This document shows, in pieces, positions 15,489-23,288 of a DNA stretch of 23,385 nucleotides; the stretch's first letter is position 1; each line of letters begins with the position of its first letter. A model generated the notes under the pieces. The model was given only the letters and a program-made list of their open reading frames with translations, ran no database searches and was not told the DNA's origin. The translations under genes were made by a program, and so were the position numbers. The stretch is taken from contig CAKVBD010000035.1 in NCBI GenBank assembly GCA_934725105.1, positions 1-23,385 of the forward strand, written 5' to 3'. The stretch comes from an uncultured Bulleidia sp. (lineage in GTDB: Bacteria > Bacillota_I > Bacilli_A > Erysipelotrichales > Erysipelotrichaceae).

Positions 15489-15657
15489 ACTTGTCTTTAA
15501 TCAAGAATGAGGTTAGAGGACTAGCTCTATAAGCCTCATACCAACCTGTTTTCAAAAAAAGGAAATAAGGTGGTACAGCTGGTAACGATTAAGAAAGAGT
15601 AAAAACGATCTCTTTCATTCTACGTTAAAAAGACAAACGAAAGGAAAGGGTTTTTTT
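15489..15657 (+). promoter_or_regulatory. SAM-I/SAM-IV-clan riboswitch in the metK leader, apparently lacking P4
   Basis: The metK leader folds as a SAM-type aptamer. P1 is TTTAATC (15496-15502) with GATTAAG (15587-15593). P2 is ATGAGG (15507-15512) with CCTCAT (15534-15539), plus an inner TAGAG/CTCTA. P3 is ACC-A-ACCT (15540-15547) with AGGTGGT (15568-15574). The loop ACTAGCT (15520-15526) can pair with AGCTGGT (15577-15583) as a 7-bp pseudoknot. ATCAAGA, GAGGACT, CCAACC, AAGGTG and GATTAAGA align with SAM-I core blocks, but the P4 hairpin is missing. Downstream, CTCTTTC (15610-15616) can pair either with GAAAGAG (15593-15599) or with the ribosome site GAAAGGG (15644-15650). This suggests translational control, with metK repressed when SAM is high. 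The fold is my manual reading. Confidence 0.8.
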
Positions 15658-16749
15658 ATGCCAAAATTTTATTTTACGTCTGAATCTGTCACAAGTGGAC
15701 ACCCAGACAAAGTCTGTGATTTGATCGCAGATTCCATCCTTGATGAAGCTTTACGTCAAGATCCAACAAGCCATATGGCTGTGGAAGCAACAATTAAAGA
15801 TGACTTGATTCTTGTTTATGGTGAAGCAGGAACAAACGCAGTTATCGATTATGAAAAGATTGCTTTACAGGTTATGAAAGAAATCGGTTATGATGAAGAA
15901 TATCATGTACTTGTAAAAGTAAACAAGCAATCTAGTGAAATCAATGGTGCAGTAGCACATGATGAAATCTCTGCAGGTGATCAGGGTATCATGTTTGGTT
16001 ATGCTGATGATGAAACAGAAGAATTGATGCCTTATGCAATTATCACAGCACATAAACTTGCTAAAAAGCTGGAAGAAGTCAGAAGACAAACACCATTCTT
16101 AAGACCAGATGGTAAAACACAGGTCACAGCTGAATATGTTGATGGAAAGCTTACAAGAGTTGATACAATCGTTGTATCCACACAACATACTGCTGATGTA
16201 ACACAGGAAGAAATCAGAAAGTGCATCAAGGAACAAGTTATTGATGCAGTCATCGATCCATCTCTTGTTGATGAAAATACAAAATATCTCATCAACCCAT
16301 CCGGTTCCTTCGTGCTTGGCGGCTCCTGGGGAGACTCTGGTACTACAGGCAGAAAGATTGTTGTGGATACATATGGTGGCTATGCCCCTATTGGTGGTGG
16401 ATGCTTCTCCAGTAAGGATCCAACAAAGGTCGACCGTTCTGCTGCCTACTATGCTAGATACGTTTGTAAGAATCTAGTTGCCAATGGTCTAGCACATAAG
16501 TGTCAGTTAGAACTGTCTTATGCAATTGGTGTGCAGCAGCCAATTTCTGTATATGTAAAATCCTTTGGAACAAGTAAATATACAGATGATGAATTACAGG
16601 CAATTGTATTAAAGAACTTTGATTTCTCTGTAAAAAACATCATTGATGAATTAGATCTTAGACGTCCAATCTATCGCGAAACAGTTAACTACGGTCACTT
16701 TGGAAAGAAAGATCTTCCTTGGGAACAATTCAAAAAGATTGAACTTTAA
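15658..16749 (+). CDS. metK: S-adenosylmethionine synthetase MetK (compact, divergent form)
   Basis: The enzyme makes S-adenosylmethionine from methionine and ATP. The 363 residues contain GHPDKVCD (14-21), GDQGIMFGYA (108-117), GRKIVVDTYGG (231-241), KVDRSAAYYARY (257-268) and YGHFG (345-349). It is shorter than the usual 380-400 residues, mainly through trimmed loops around 80-105 and at the C-terminus. Some signature positions differ: the glycine-rich loop reads GGGCFSSKD (247-255) where GGGAFSGKD is usual, and GDSGTTGRK replaces GDxGLTGRK. The core ligand residues remain, so I expect activity. A riboswitch of the SAM clan precedes it, and a terminator follows directly. The ribosome site is AAAGGAAAGGG, separated from the ATG by seven T. 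Confidence 0.95.
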   Translation: MPKFYFTSESVTSGHPDKVCDLIADSILDEALRQDPTSHMAVEATIKDDLILVYGEAGTNAVIDYEKIALQVMKEIGYDEEYHVLVKVNKQSSEINGAVAHDEISAGDQGIMFGYADDETEELMPYAIITAHKLAKKLEEVRRQTPFLRPDGKTQVTAEYVDGKLTRVDTIVVSTQHTADVTQEEIRKCIKEQVIDAVIDPSLVDENTKYLINPSGSFVLGGSWGDSGTTGRKIVVDTYGGYAPIGGGCFSSKDPTKVDRSAAYYARYVCKNLVANGLAHKCQLELSYAIGVQQPISVYVKSFGTSKYTDDELQAIVLKNFDFSVKNIIDELDLRRPIYRETVNYGHFGKKDLPWEQFKKIEL

Positions 16750-16751
16750 TT

Positions 16752-16780
16752 AAAAACGAGTCACAATGGCTCGTTTTTTT
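16752..16780 (+). terminator. Terminator of metK
   Basis: ACGAGTC pairs with GGCTCGT (7 bp, one G-U), flanked by A-run and T-run, ending in seven T. Confidence 0.9.
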
Positions 16781-16806
16781 CATGCACATCTGTTTTTGTC
16801 TGTCTA

Positions 16807-16835
16807 TTGATTTTAGTCTGAAATCAGACTATTAT
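16807..16835 (+). promoter_or_regulatory. Promoter with palindromic operator for the MarR-MATE operon
   Basis: TTGATT (16807-16812) and TATTAT (16830-16835) are 17 bases apart. TAGTCTGA (16814-16821) and TCAGACTA (16824-16831) form an 8-bp-armed palindrome around AA that fills the promoter spacer and touches the -10. This is a typical arrangement for MarR autorepression. GGAGG (16843-16847) precedes the ATG by 5 bases. Confidence 0.8.
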
Positions 16836-16852
16836 TTGTACAGGAGGTCCAT

Positions 16853-17272
16853 ATGAATCATTTATATAGATTCAACCAGGTATTCAAGCAGACAAATCTG
16901 ATTTACTATACATATGCAAAACAGAATCATTTATCACTGACTGATTTCTGGATATTCTATTATCTTCGCTTAGAAAACAAACCACTCACACAATCAGAAT
17001 TGCAATTATATCTCTTAGTTCCAAAACAGACCGTACATTCAGCAATTCATTCACTAGAAAAAGAAGGCTATGTTGAATGTATTCCATCCAATACAAAAAA
17101 GAAATATTTTCAGTTAAGTCAAAAAGGAAAAGAATTTTCCGATACATTCATTCCTGCATTGATGGAAGCAGAAGAAAAAGCATTAAAAGCTCTGTGTGAC
17201 ATTGATACATACCTTTCATTAGAAGAAACATATAAAGAAGAATTAGAGGATATATTATGGCCATCCAGTTAA
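16853..17272 (+). CDS. MarR-family regulator of the adjacent MATE transporter
   Basis: This 139-residue winged-helix protein has SLTDFWIFYYLRLENKPLTQ at about 28-47, a recognition region near 48-72 (LQLYLLVPKQTVHSAIHSLEKEGY) and a wing with KKKYFQLSQKGKEF. This is the MarR architecture. The start has GGAGG five bases upstream. Its last 16 bases overlap the MATE gene, so the two are co-expressed. The palindrome in the promoter spacer is the likely operator, and the ligand is probably a compound exported by the MATE pump. It is unrelated in detail to the MarR protein encoded near 10.6-11.0 kb. Confidence 0.9.
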   Translation: MNHLYRFNQVFKQTNLIYYTYAKQNHLSLTDFWIFYYLRLENKPLTQSELQLYLLVPKQTVHSAIHSLEKEGYVECIPSNTKKKYFQLSQKGKEFSDTFIPALMEAEEKALKALCDIDTYLSLEETYKEELEDILWPSS

Positions 17273-18585
17273 AAGATCATTTTACATTTTCTAAAATCAT
17301 TCGTTTCACATTTCCATCTATCATCATGATGATATTTACTTCTATCTATGGAATTGTGGATGGATTCTTTGTATCCAATTATGTTGGAAAGACTGCATTT
17401 GCTTCTGTGAATCTCATTATGCCATTTATCATGATTACTTCAGGGATTGGATTTGTTTTTGGAACAGGTGGATCTGCTTTAGTTTCTTTACAGTTAGGGA
17501 AAAAAGAAGCTGCACAGGCAAATCGTTATTTCACAATGATGATTGCCATTACGATCATTCTTGGAACCATCACTTCTATTATTGGCTATTGCTTTATGGA
17601 ACAAATTGCTTACCTGTTAGGTGCAACAGAAGCAATGATTGATGATTGTGTACTATATGGAAAAATCAATATGATTTTTAATGTCCCATTCATGTTGCAG
17701 ACACTCTTCCAGTCTTTATTTATCACAGCCCAAAAACCAAAACTAGGTCTATACACAACACTCGCTGCTGGTTTCAGCAATATGATATTTGATTTTATTC
17801 TGATTGCGGTATTTCCACTTGGGATTACTGGTGCTGCACTTGCGACAGGCATTTCACAAAGTATTGGTGGATTCTTTCCAGTCATTTACTTCATGAAAAA
17901 GAATCGTTCACTATTAAGAATTGTCCCAACAAAGCTGGAAGCATTTCCTATCATACGTGCAGCATCCAATGGTGCTTCTGAATTCATGACAAATATTTCT
18001 TCTTCCTTAGTATCCATGTTATTTAATATGCAATTGTTGAAATATCTTGGAGAGAATGGTGTTGCGGCATATGGTGTACTCATGTACGCACAGTTTATCT
18101 TCGTAGCAATATTCTTTGGATACACTGTTGGAATCAGTCCTGTTATTTCCTATCACTATGGTGCTGAAAATGCCTCAGAAGTTAAAAACCTATTCCAGAA
18201 GAGCTATATATTCATTGGAATCAGTTCTGTATTGATTACAGTCATTTGTAAACTTTTTTCTCCATATCTTGCACAGCTGTTCGTTGGATATTCTACAGAG
18301 TTACTTGAAATCACAGTCAAAGCATTTTCTCTCTATTGCTTTACATTCTTATTTTCTGGGTTGAATACAATGACAAGTGCATTCTTTACCGCACTCAACA
18401 ATGGAAAGATATCTGCATGTATTTCATTTGTTCGTACATTATTATTTCAAACAACATGTATTCTTGTATTACCACAGCTGTTTGGTCCAAATGGAATCTG
18501 GCTGTCCACTGCCTGTGCAGAAATACTTGCATTAACAATTTCTATATATTTCCTGGTGACTAGAAAAGATGAATACAGGTATTAA
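17257..18585 (+). CDS. MATE-family efflux transporter
   Basis: This 442-residue membrane protein has about twelve hydrophobic helices in two halves, as in MATE (MatE) sodium- or proton-coupled exporters. Typical segments are FTFPSIIMMIFTSIYGIVDGFFVSNYVG at about 18-45, MPFIMITSGIGFVFGTGGSALVS at about 54-76, and an internally similar second half from about 230 (SNGASEFMTNISSSLVSMLFN). The cargo cannot be told from sequence; drugs or metabolites are possible. GAGG lies 6 bases before the ATG, inside the regulator gene. A strong bidirectional terminator follows at the stop codon. Confidence 0.93.
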   Translation: MAIQLKDHFTFSKIIRFTFPSIIMMIFTSIYGIVDGFFVSNYVGKTAFASVNLIMPFIMITSGIGFVFGTGGSALVSLQLGKKEAAQANRYFTMMIAITIILGTITSIIGYCFMEQIAYLLGATEAMIDDCVLYGKINMIFNVPFMLQTLFQSLFITAQKPKLGLYTTLAAGFSNMIFDFILIAVFPLGITGAALATGISQSIGGFFPVIYFMKKNRSLLRIVPTKLEAFPIIRAASNGASEFMTNISSSLVSMLFNMQLLKYLGENGVAAYGVLMYAQFIFVAIFFGYTVGISPVISYHYGAENASEVKNLFQKSYIFIGISSVLITVICKLFSPYLAQLFVGYSTELLEITVKAFSLYCFTFLFSGLNTMTSAFFTALNNGKISACISFVRTLLFQTTCILVLPQLFGPNGIWLSTACAEILALTISIYFLVTRKDEYRY

Positions 18586-18616
18586 AAAAACAGATGAGAA
18601 TTTTCATCTGTTTTTT
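18585..18616. terminator. Bidirectional terminator between the MATE gene and ileS
   Basis: AAAAAACAGATGA (18585-18597) and TCATCTGTTTTTT (18604-18616) are perfect complements around GAATTT. T-runs occur on both strands, so it can end the plus-strand MATE transcript and the minus-strand ileS transcript. Confidence 0.92.
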
Positions 18617-18625
18617 GTGTTTTAA

Positions 18626-21346
18626 TTACTTTTCAGCTTTCATCACAGCCTGACATCTTGGACAAAGTCCATTTTCATCAGCTTCTGTAGAGTAATTCCA
18701 GCATCTTGGACACTTTGTACCTGTTGCCTTAACAACCTTGACACTTCTTTCTGCGCCAACTTCAACTGTTGCCTTAGAAACAATGAGCCACTGTGCCAAG
18801 CTTCCATTCAAGCCTTCACCTAACTTGTCAGCATCTTCTTCACATACAGTTAACTGTACTTCAGCTTCTTGTGCTGTACCGATTGTCTTAGCATTTCTGC
18901 TTTCTTCCAATGCCTTCATGACATCAGCTCTAACATCAAGCAGGGAAGCAAATTCTTCCTTCAATGCATCTGCATTTGCATAAGATTTTACTGTAGGGAA
19001 ATGACAATAATGAACGGATTCAGCTTCATCATTGTTGAAATGCATCCATACTTCTTCTGTTGTATAGCAGAGGAATGGAGCCCAAAGCTTAACCAATGCA
19101 TCCAGACACTTCCAGTAAACTGTCTGTACCTGTCTTCTTCTTGTATCATTTAATGCATTACAGTAAAGAATATCCTTTGTGAAGTCACAATAGTAAGAAG
19201 ATAATTCATTTACCATGAAGTTCATCAATACTTTAGAAGTATCAACATAGTCATATTCTTCACAATCCTTGCGAACTTCTTTGACTACATCATTCAGTTT
19301 CACTAAGATGTACTGATCTACAGCTGTAAGATCATCATAAGCAACCATATCCTTCTTAGGATCAAAATCATTTGCATTGATATTACCTAACAAGAAACGG
19401 AATGTATTTCTAATCTTACGATACTGATCAGATACCTGTTTAATATTGCTTGGTCCAAGCTTCAAGTCTTCCTTGAAGTCAGATGTCATAGCCCAAAGTC
19501 TAAATACATCGGCACCATTAACATTGATGATATCCATTGGGTTTACAACATTACCAACAGACTTACTCATCTTTTCACCCTTAGAGTCAACAACATAGCC
19601 ATGAGAAAGAACTTCCTTATATGGAGCTGTTCCATTGACTGCAGTAGAAACGATCAATGAAGAGTTAAACCATCCTCTATACTGGTCACTGCCTTCAAAG
19701 TATAGATCGCATGGATAATCATATCCTCTAGCCTGTAATTCATTCCAGCTGGATCCACTATCGAACCATACGTCCATGATATCCTTTTCTTTTGTATATT
19801 TACCATTTGGAGATTTTGGATTTGTATATCCTTCTGGTAAAAGATCCTTTGCTTCATGTTCAAACCAGTAGTTAGAACCATATTTACCAAACAATTCAGC
19901 AATATGATTAAATACTTCAAGTTCCATGATTGGAGAACCATCTTCATTGTAGATGATAGGAATTGGTACACCCCAGAGTCTCTGTCTAGAAATACACCAG
20001 TCACCTCTATCAGCAATCATATTATGCATTCTCTTCTGACCAAAAGAGTTATGCCATGTAATTTTGTTATCAATTTCATCTAAGAGCTGTGGCTTGAGCT
20101 TATCAATAGAACAGAACCACTGTTTAACAGCTCTGAAGATAACCTTCTTCTTCAAACGATCATCATGAGGATAGCTATGTGTGATATTTTCAACAGCTAA
20201 TAGACATCCCTTTTCATTCATATCATGAATGACAGCCTTAGAACAATCTTCAAAGAACATTCCCTGATACTTGCCAGCTTCTTCATTCATATTACCTTGG
20301 TAATCAACAGTATTGATTGGAGCGATACCATATTTAGCACATACAAGGAAGTCATCTAAACCATGACCACCAGCTGTATGAACAACACCAGTACCATCTT
20401 CATCTGTAACGTGCTTGCCAAGTAATGTTGGACATTCCTTGTCTAATACAACATGATGGTATGTAATACCTTCTAATTCTCTACCCTTGAATGTTCTTAG
20501 AACACCCTGGTTTTCAAGATTGAACTTTGCAAGCAGCTGATCAACAAACTTAGCTAAGAATACGAGTTTTCCCTTTTCTGTCTGTACTTCAGCATATTCA
20601 AGATTATCGTTTAAGCATACTGCTTCGTTAGATGGAATTGTCCAAGGTGTTGTTGTCCAGATAACGAAATAATCATCACTGTCTAATACGCCCTTGCCAT
20701 CAGCAATCTGGAATGCAAGATAGATTGTAGCATCCTTGACATCACGATAAACAATTTCAGAGTCAGCAACCGCAGTTTCATTGAATGGTGACCAGTAAAC
20801 AGGCTTTAATCCCTGGAAGATCATGCCTTCACTTGCCATCTTACCAAATGTCTTGACCTGTCTTTCTTCAAATTCAGGTAAAAGTGTAATATATGGATGT
20901 TCATAATCAGCAACCTGACCTAGACGCTGTTCTGTTTCCATCTGCTGAGAAATCTGTGTATGTACGAATTCATCGCACTTCTTTCTGAATTCAGCTGCAG
21001 TGATCTTCTTACGATCAACACCTAATTTCTGAATTGCATTTTCTGTTGGTAAACCATGTGTATCCCATCCTGGAAAGAATGGTGTATAAAATCCTAACAT
21101 TGCATGAGATCTAACGATAAAGTCCTTAATAGAACGGTTCATCGCTGTACCAGCATGTAAATTACCATTTGCATATGGTGGACCATCATGTAAGATAAAT
21201 GCTTTTTCACCTTCATGATGCTTTAGAATTTCATGATAGTAGTTGTTTTGCTGCCACTGTTTTAAAATGCCAGGTTCTTTTTTTGCAAGATTACCCCTCA
21301 TTTCAAAATCAGTCTGAGGCATGTGTAATGTTTGTTTGTAGTCCAT
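18626..21346 (-). CDS. ileS: Isoleucyl-tRNA synthetase with altered HIGH motif
   Basis: This 906-residue class I synthetase charges tRNA-Ile. The catalytic domain begins with LHDGPPYANGNLHAGTAMN. The HIGH motif is HAGT (64-67), with Thr at the last His position. KMSKS is intact at 592-596. The CP1 editing domain shows TTTPWTIPSN (231-240) and GTGVVHTAGGHGLDDF (318-333), where GTGAVHTAPGHG is usual. GWDTHGLPTE replaces the common GLPIE, and SYPHDDR differs from the common YPxxWR. The C-terminal zinc site CPRCWNY...CPRC is present. These changes mark a divergent IleRS, but all domains are there and it seems functional. It is the last gene of the sepF-ylmH-divIVA-ileS cluster and is preceded by an Ile T-box. 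AAGGAG lies 7 bases before the ATG. Confidence 0.96.
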   Translation of the reverse strand: MDYKQTLHMPQTDFEMRGNLAKKEPGILKQWQQNNYYHEILKHHEGEKAFILHDGPPYANGNLHAGTAMNRSIKDFIVRSHAMLGFYTPFFPGWDTHGLPTENAIQKLGVDRKKITAAEFRKKCDEFVHTQISQQMETEQRLGQVADYEHPYITLLPEFEERQVKTFGKMASEGMIFQGLKPVYWSPFNETAVADSEIVYRDVKDATIYLAFQIADGKGVLDSDDYFVIWTTTPWTIPSNEAVCLNDNLEYAEVQTEKGKLVFLAKFVDQLLAKFNLENQGVLRTFKGRELEGITYHHVVLDKECPTLLGKHVTDEDGTGVVHTAGGHGLDDFLVCAKYGIAPINTVDYQGNMNEEAGKYQGMFFEDCSKAVIHDMNEKGCLLAVENITHSYPHDDRLKKKVIFRAVKQWFCSIDKLKPQLLDEIDNKITWHNSFGQKRMHNMIADRGDWCISRQRLWGVPIPIIYNEDGSPIMELEVFNHIAELFGKYGSNYWFEHEAKDLLPEGYTNPKSPNGKYTKEKDIMDVWFDSGSSWNELQARGYDYPCDLYFEGSDQYRGWFNSSLIVSTAVNGTAPYKEVLSHGYVVDSKGEKMSKSVGNVVNPMDIINVNGADVFRLWAMTSDFKEDLKLGPSNIKQVSDQYRKIRNTFRFLLGNINANDFDPKKDMVAYDDLTAVDQYILVKLNDVVKEVRKDCEEYDYVDTSKVLMNFMVNELSSYYCDFTKDILYCNALNDTRRRQVQTVYWKCLDALVKLWAPFLCYTTEEVWMHFNNDEAESVHYCHFPTVKSYANADALKEEFASLLDVRADVMKALEESRNAKTIGTAQEAEVQLTVCEEDADKLGEGLNGSLAQWLIVSKATVEVGAERSVKVVKATGTKCPRCWNYSTEADENGLCPRCQAVMKAEK

Positions 21347-21375
21347 GACTTCTTCTCCTTCTTAGGACACCATAT

Positions 21376-21577
21376 AAAAAGCGTCCTCATTCTAAGGACG
21401 CTGTAAGCGCGGTACCACCTTAGTTTATGCATAGATACAACTATACATACTCTTGTTGGATCCTTTATCGCAGGATATACGACTGTTCATGAGGTGATGT
21501 CTTTTCGAAAACTTCCTTGCTGTTTTTCAGCTGCCACAGCTCTCTAATAAATTCCGTTTTCAAAAGCGCGTCCTCAA
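21376..21577 (-). promoter_or_regulatory. T-box leader of ileS (isoleucine, AUC specifier)
   Basis: The minus-strand leader has the T-box sequence AAGGTGGTACCGCG (21421-21408) and the stem I AGAGAGC block. The specifier-loop context GACATCACC places AUC (21498-21496) as the isoleucine codon. An ATCCT/AGGAT hairpin lies at 21476-21460, and a TGTATAG/CTATGCA hairpin follows. The terminator pairs AGCGTCCT with AGGACGCT (21402-21380), then a T-run. The competing antiterminator uses CTAAGG (21423-21418) with CCTTAG (21397-21392), which shares the terminator arm. Uncharged tRNA-Ile should favour antitermination and ileS expression. No promoter was seen between divIVA and the leader, so transcription may read through from upstream. 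Confidence 0.95.
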
Positions 21578-22060
21578 TCAACGCAGTTTAGATTCCGCAT
21601 CCTCAAGCCATCTCATATCTGGCATCTGAGGAATTCTGAAATCATCCAGTTGTTGAAGCAATTGTTCTAATTGTTTCTTCATATCACCTTTCACATCTGT
21701 TGCCTGAGAATATAATTTCGTTAGATCAATTAATATTAATCTAGCAGTTGAAATGGCTTCACGAATAATTTCATCTGCATTTTTCTGTGCAGTAGAAATA
21801 ATTTCATTTGCTTCTCTAAGCGAAAGACGAGCGATATTGTCAGCAGCTTCTTGACGAGACTGCTCAGTTGTGAGTATCTGTTGATATCTTTGCTTCATAT
21901 CTTCCAGTGTTCTTGTTGTTTCAACTAACTGCTGCTGATACAAAGATAACTTCTTCTGAAGCTGTTCGATCTGTTGGGCGTATTGATCAATTGCATCATC
22001 AACCGCAAATCGGTCATATCCATTTTTCATGACTCTGAATGTTGGTTTCTGCGTACTCAT
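21578..22060 (-). CDS. divIVA: DivIVA-family cell division/polarity protein
   Basis: This 160-residue protein has the DivIVA N-terminal signature FRVMKNGYDRFAVDDAIDQY (8-27), which binds curved membrane, then a long coiled coil from about 25 to 140 rich in Gln, Glu and Leu. The family marks poles and septa and recruits division or wall proteins. It lies between ylmH and ileS in the conserved Firmicute order. The start is an ATG with AAGGG about 9 bases upstream, 14 bases after the ylmH stop. The stop codon adjoins the ileS T-box leader. Confidence 0.93.
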   Translation of the reverse strand: MSTQKPTFRVMKNGYDRFAVDDAIDQYAQQIEQLQKKLSLYQQQLVETTRTLEDMKQRYQQILTTEQSRQEAADNIARLSLREANEIISTAQKNADEIIREAISTARLILIDLTKLYSQATDVKGDMKKQLEQLLQQLDDFRIPQMPDMRWLEDAESKLR

Positions 22061-22074
22061 GATGATTTCCCTTC

Positions 22075-22815
22075 TTATATACTCACTTCGATTTCTGCAA
22101 GGATGCGATTGCTTCTTGTCTGCTTGATAACGCCAAGATACTTAAAACGACCATATCCACGAATAGAAATCGTATCGTTATTATCGCACATCTTATCCCC
22201 AGCTTCAAGCGTGATATGATTCACTTGTACAAGACCTTGCTGGATCATTTCTTTCGCTTTACTACGCGAAATATGAGCAATTCCCGCAACCAGGGCATCA
22301 ATTCTTTCACTGGCAATAATCGTAGTCATTCGTTTCGTATGAAATACTTGTGATGGATGTTCCTGGATTTCATGAAAATGAACGCTCAACTGATTGATCC
22401 TTGTTAAATTGTCTACTAGAAATCTAGCCATCGATTCATTTGTATACAAATAAATATGATCTTCATCAATCCAGAAGTCCCCAAAAGAATGACGATCAAT
22501 CTGCAGATGCATCAATGCTCCTAAAATATCTCTATGAGAAATTTTACGAAATCTTTGATCTACTCTTGCGGAAATACACGTGATATCAAAAAAATCATCT
22601 TCCTCATCATAGAGAAAAACGATTTTCTTTTTTCGCGCTTCTGGATATCCACCAACATATTGTATGTGATTTGATGGTGGAAACAATTTACTGACATAAG
22701 CAATTTCTTCTTCGTTCAAGAAAGAAGAATGCATTGTTTTATGCCATGTATTGCTTTTTTCTTCAAGATCGTATAAATGTGCAACTAATGAATCATAATC
22801 ATCACGATTAGTCAT
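22075..22815 (-). CDS. ylmH: YlmH, S4-domain RNA-binding protein
   Basis: This 246-residue protein has a middle domain with DITCISARVDQRFRKISHRDILGALMHLQIDR, the YlmH signature, and a C-terminal S4 RNA-binding domain from about 170 (ERIDALVAGIAHISRSKAKEMIQQGLVQVN). B. subtilis YlmH has been tied to rescue of stalled ribosomes and to cell division. The frame is open ten codons further upstream, but the pair of ATGs at 22818 and 22815 lies after GGAAAG. The second ATG (22815) has the better spacing, so I use it. The start overlaps the sepF stop by 8 bases. The order sepF-ylmH lacks the ylmG gene found between them in B. subtilis. Confidence 0.93.
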   Translation of the reverse strand: MTNRDDYDSLVAHLYDLEEKSNTWHKTMHSSFLNEEEIAYVSKLFPPSNHIQYVGGYPEARKKKIVFLYDEEDDFFDITCISARVDQRFRKISHRDILGALMHLQIDRHSFGDFWIDEDHIYLYTNESMARFLVDNLTRINQLSVHFHEIQEHPSQVFHTKRMTTIIASERIDALVAGIAHISRSKAKEMIQQGLVQVNHITLEAGDKMCDNNDTISIRGYGRFKYLGVIKQTRSNRILAEIEVSI

Positions 22816-23245
22816 CATCGCTTTCCAGGGAAATGTCACCTGTAACATTTACATTCTTTGGAGTACAAAGAATAACATTATGACCAATCTTCTGAATTGT
22901 TCCATCTAATGCAAATACAACACCTGTCAAGAAATCAATTGTTCTTTGTGCATATTCTCTCTGTAAACGATGCAGGTTTACAACACATGCTTTTCTATTC
23001 TTTAAGTGCTTTGCGATTTCTTCAGCTTCTTCAAAAGATCTTGGTTCAAATAAAACCATAGATGCATTTGTAGGAATTGAATTTACTGAAGTCTTTGTAG
23101 CTTCATAAGAAGAAACTGGCTTTGTTTCACTTTCTTTGTACTGAAGAACCTGTTCCTTTTCTTCGTACTGATTATCATCATCTTCATATTCATCATCGTC
23201 ATCATCTAATGGTGCGATAAAATTCTTTAATTTTTCAAATGCCAT
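22808..23245 (-). CDS. sepF: Cell division protein SepF
   Basis: This 145-residue protein has an N-terminal segment MAFEKLKNFIAPL that fits the membrane-binding helix of SepF, then an acidic Asp-rich linker (about 14-30), and a C-terminal SepF domain from about 60. The domain includes VLFEPRSFEEAEEIAKHLKNRK, VNLHRLQREYAQRTIDFLTGVVFALDG and KIGHNVILCTP. It tethers FtsZ to the membrane and bundles its filaments. I start it at the ATG at 23245, which has GGAGG 8 bases upstream. The open frame extends 14 codons further, into the promoter. It is the first gene of the cluster ending in ileS. Confidence 0.95.
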   Translation of the reverse strand: MAFEKLKNFIAPLDDDDDEYEDDDNQYEEKEQVLQYKESETKPVSSYEATKTSVNSIPTNASMVLFEPRSFEEAEEIAKHLKNRKACVVNLHRLQREYAQRTIDFLTGVVFALDGTIQKIGHNVILCTPKNVNVTGDISLESDDD

Positions 23246-23270
23246 ATTGTTTTCCTCCAATAACATGACT

Positions 23271-23279
23271 ATTATAACA
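23271..23279 (-). promoter_or_regulatory. Extended -10 promoter of sepF
   Basis: Minus-strand TGT then TATAAT (23276-23271) lies about 26 bases before the sepF start. Just upstream, GCGTGTT is repeated in tandem (about 23288-23275), the second copy running into the -10. No good -35 is visible. Confidence 0.6.
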
Positions 23280-23288
23280 CGCAACACG

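Noticed and set aside
15561..15600. GGTGGTAC in the metK leader resembles a T-box antiterminator
   Set aside because: There is no stem I, specifier or terminator pair, and the GGTGGT is accounted for by P3 of the SAM-type aptamer. The gene is not amino-acid or tRNA related in the T-box sense.
23246..23287. Longer N-terminus for SepF
   Set aside because: The extra codons contain the TATAAT and GGAGG signals, and SepF proteins begin at the membrane helix found at the ATG at 23245.
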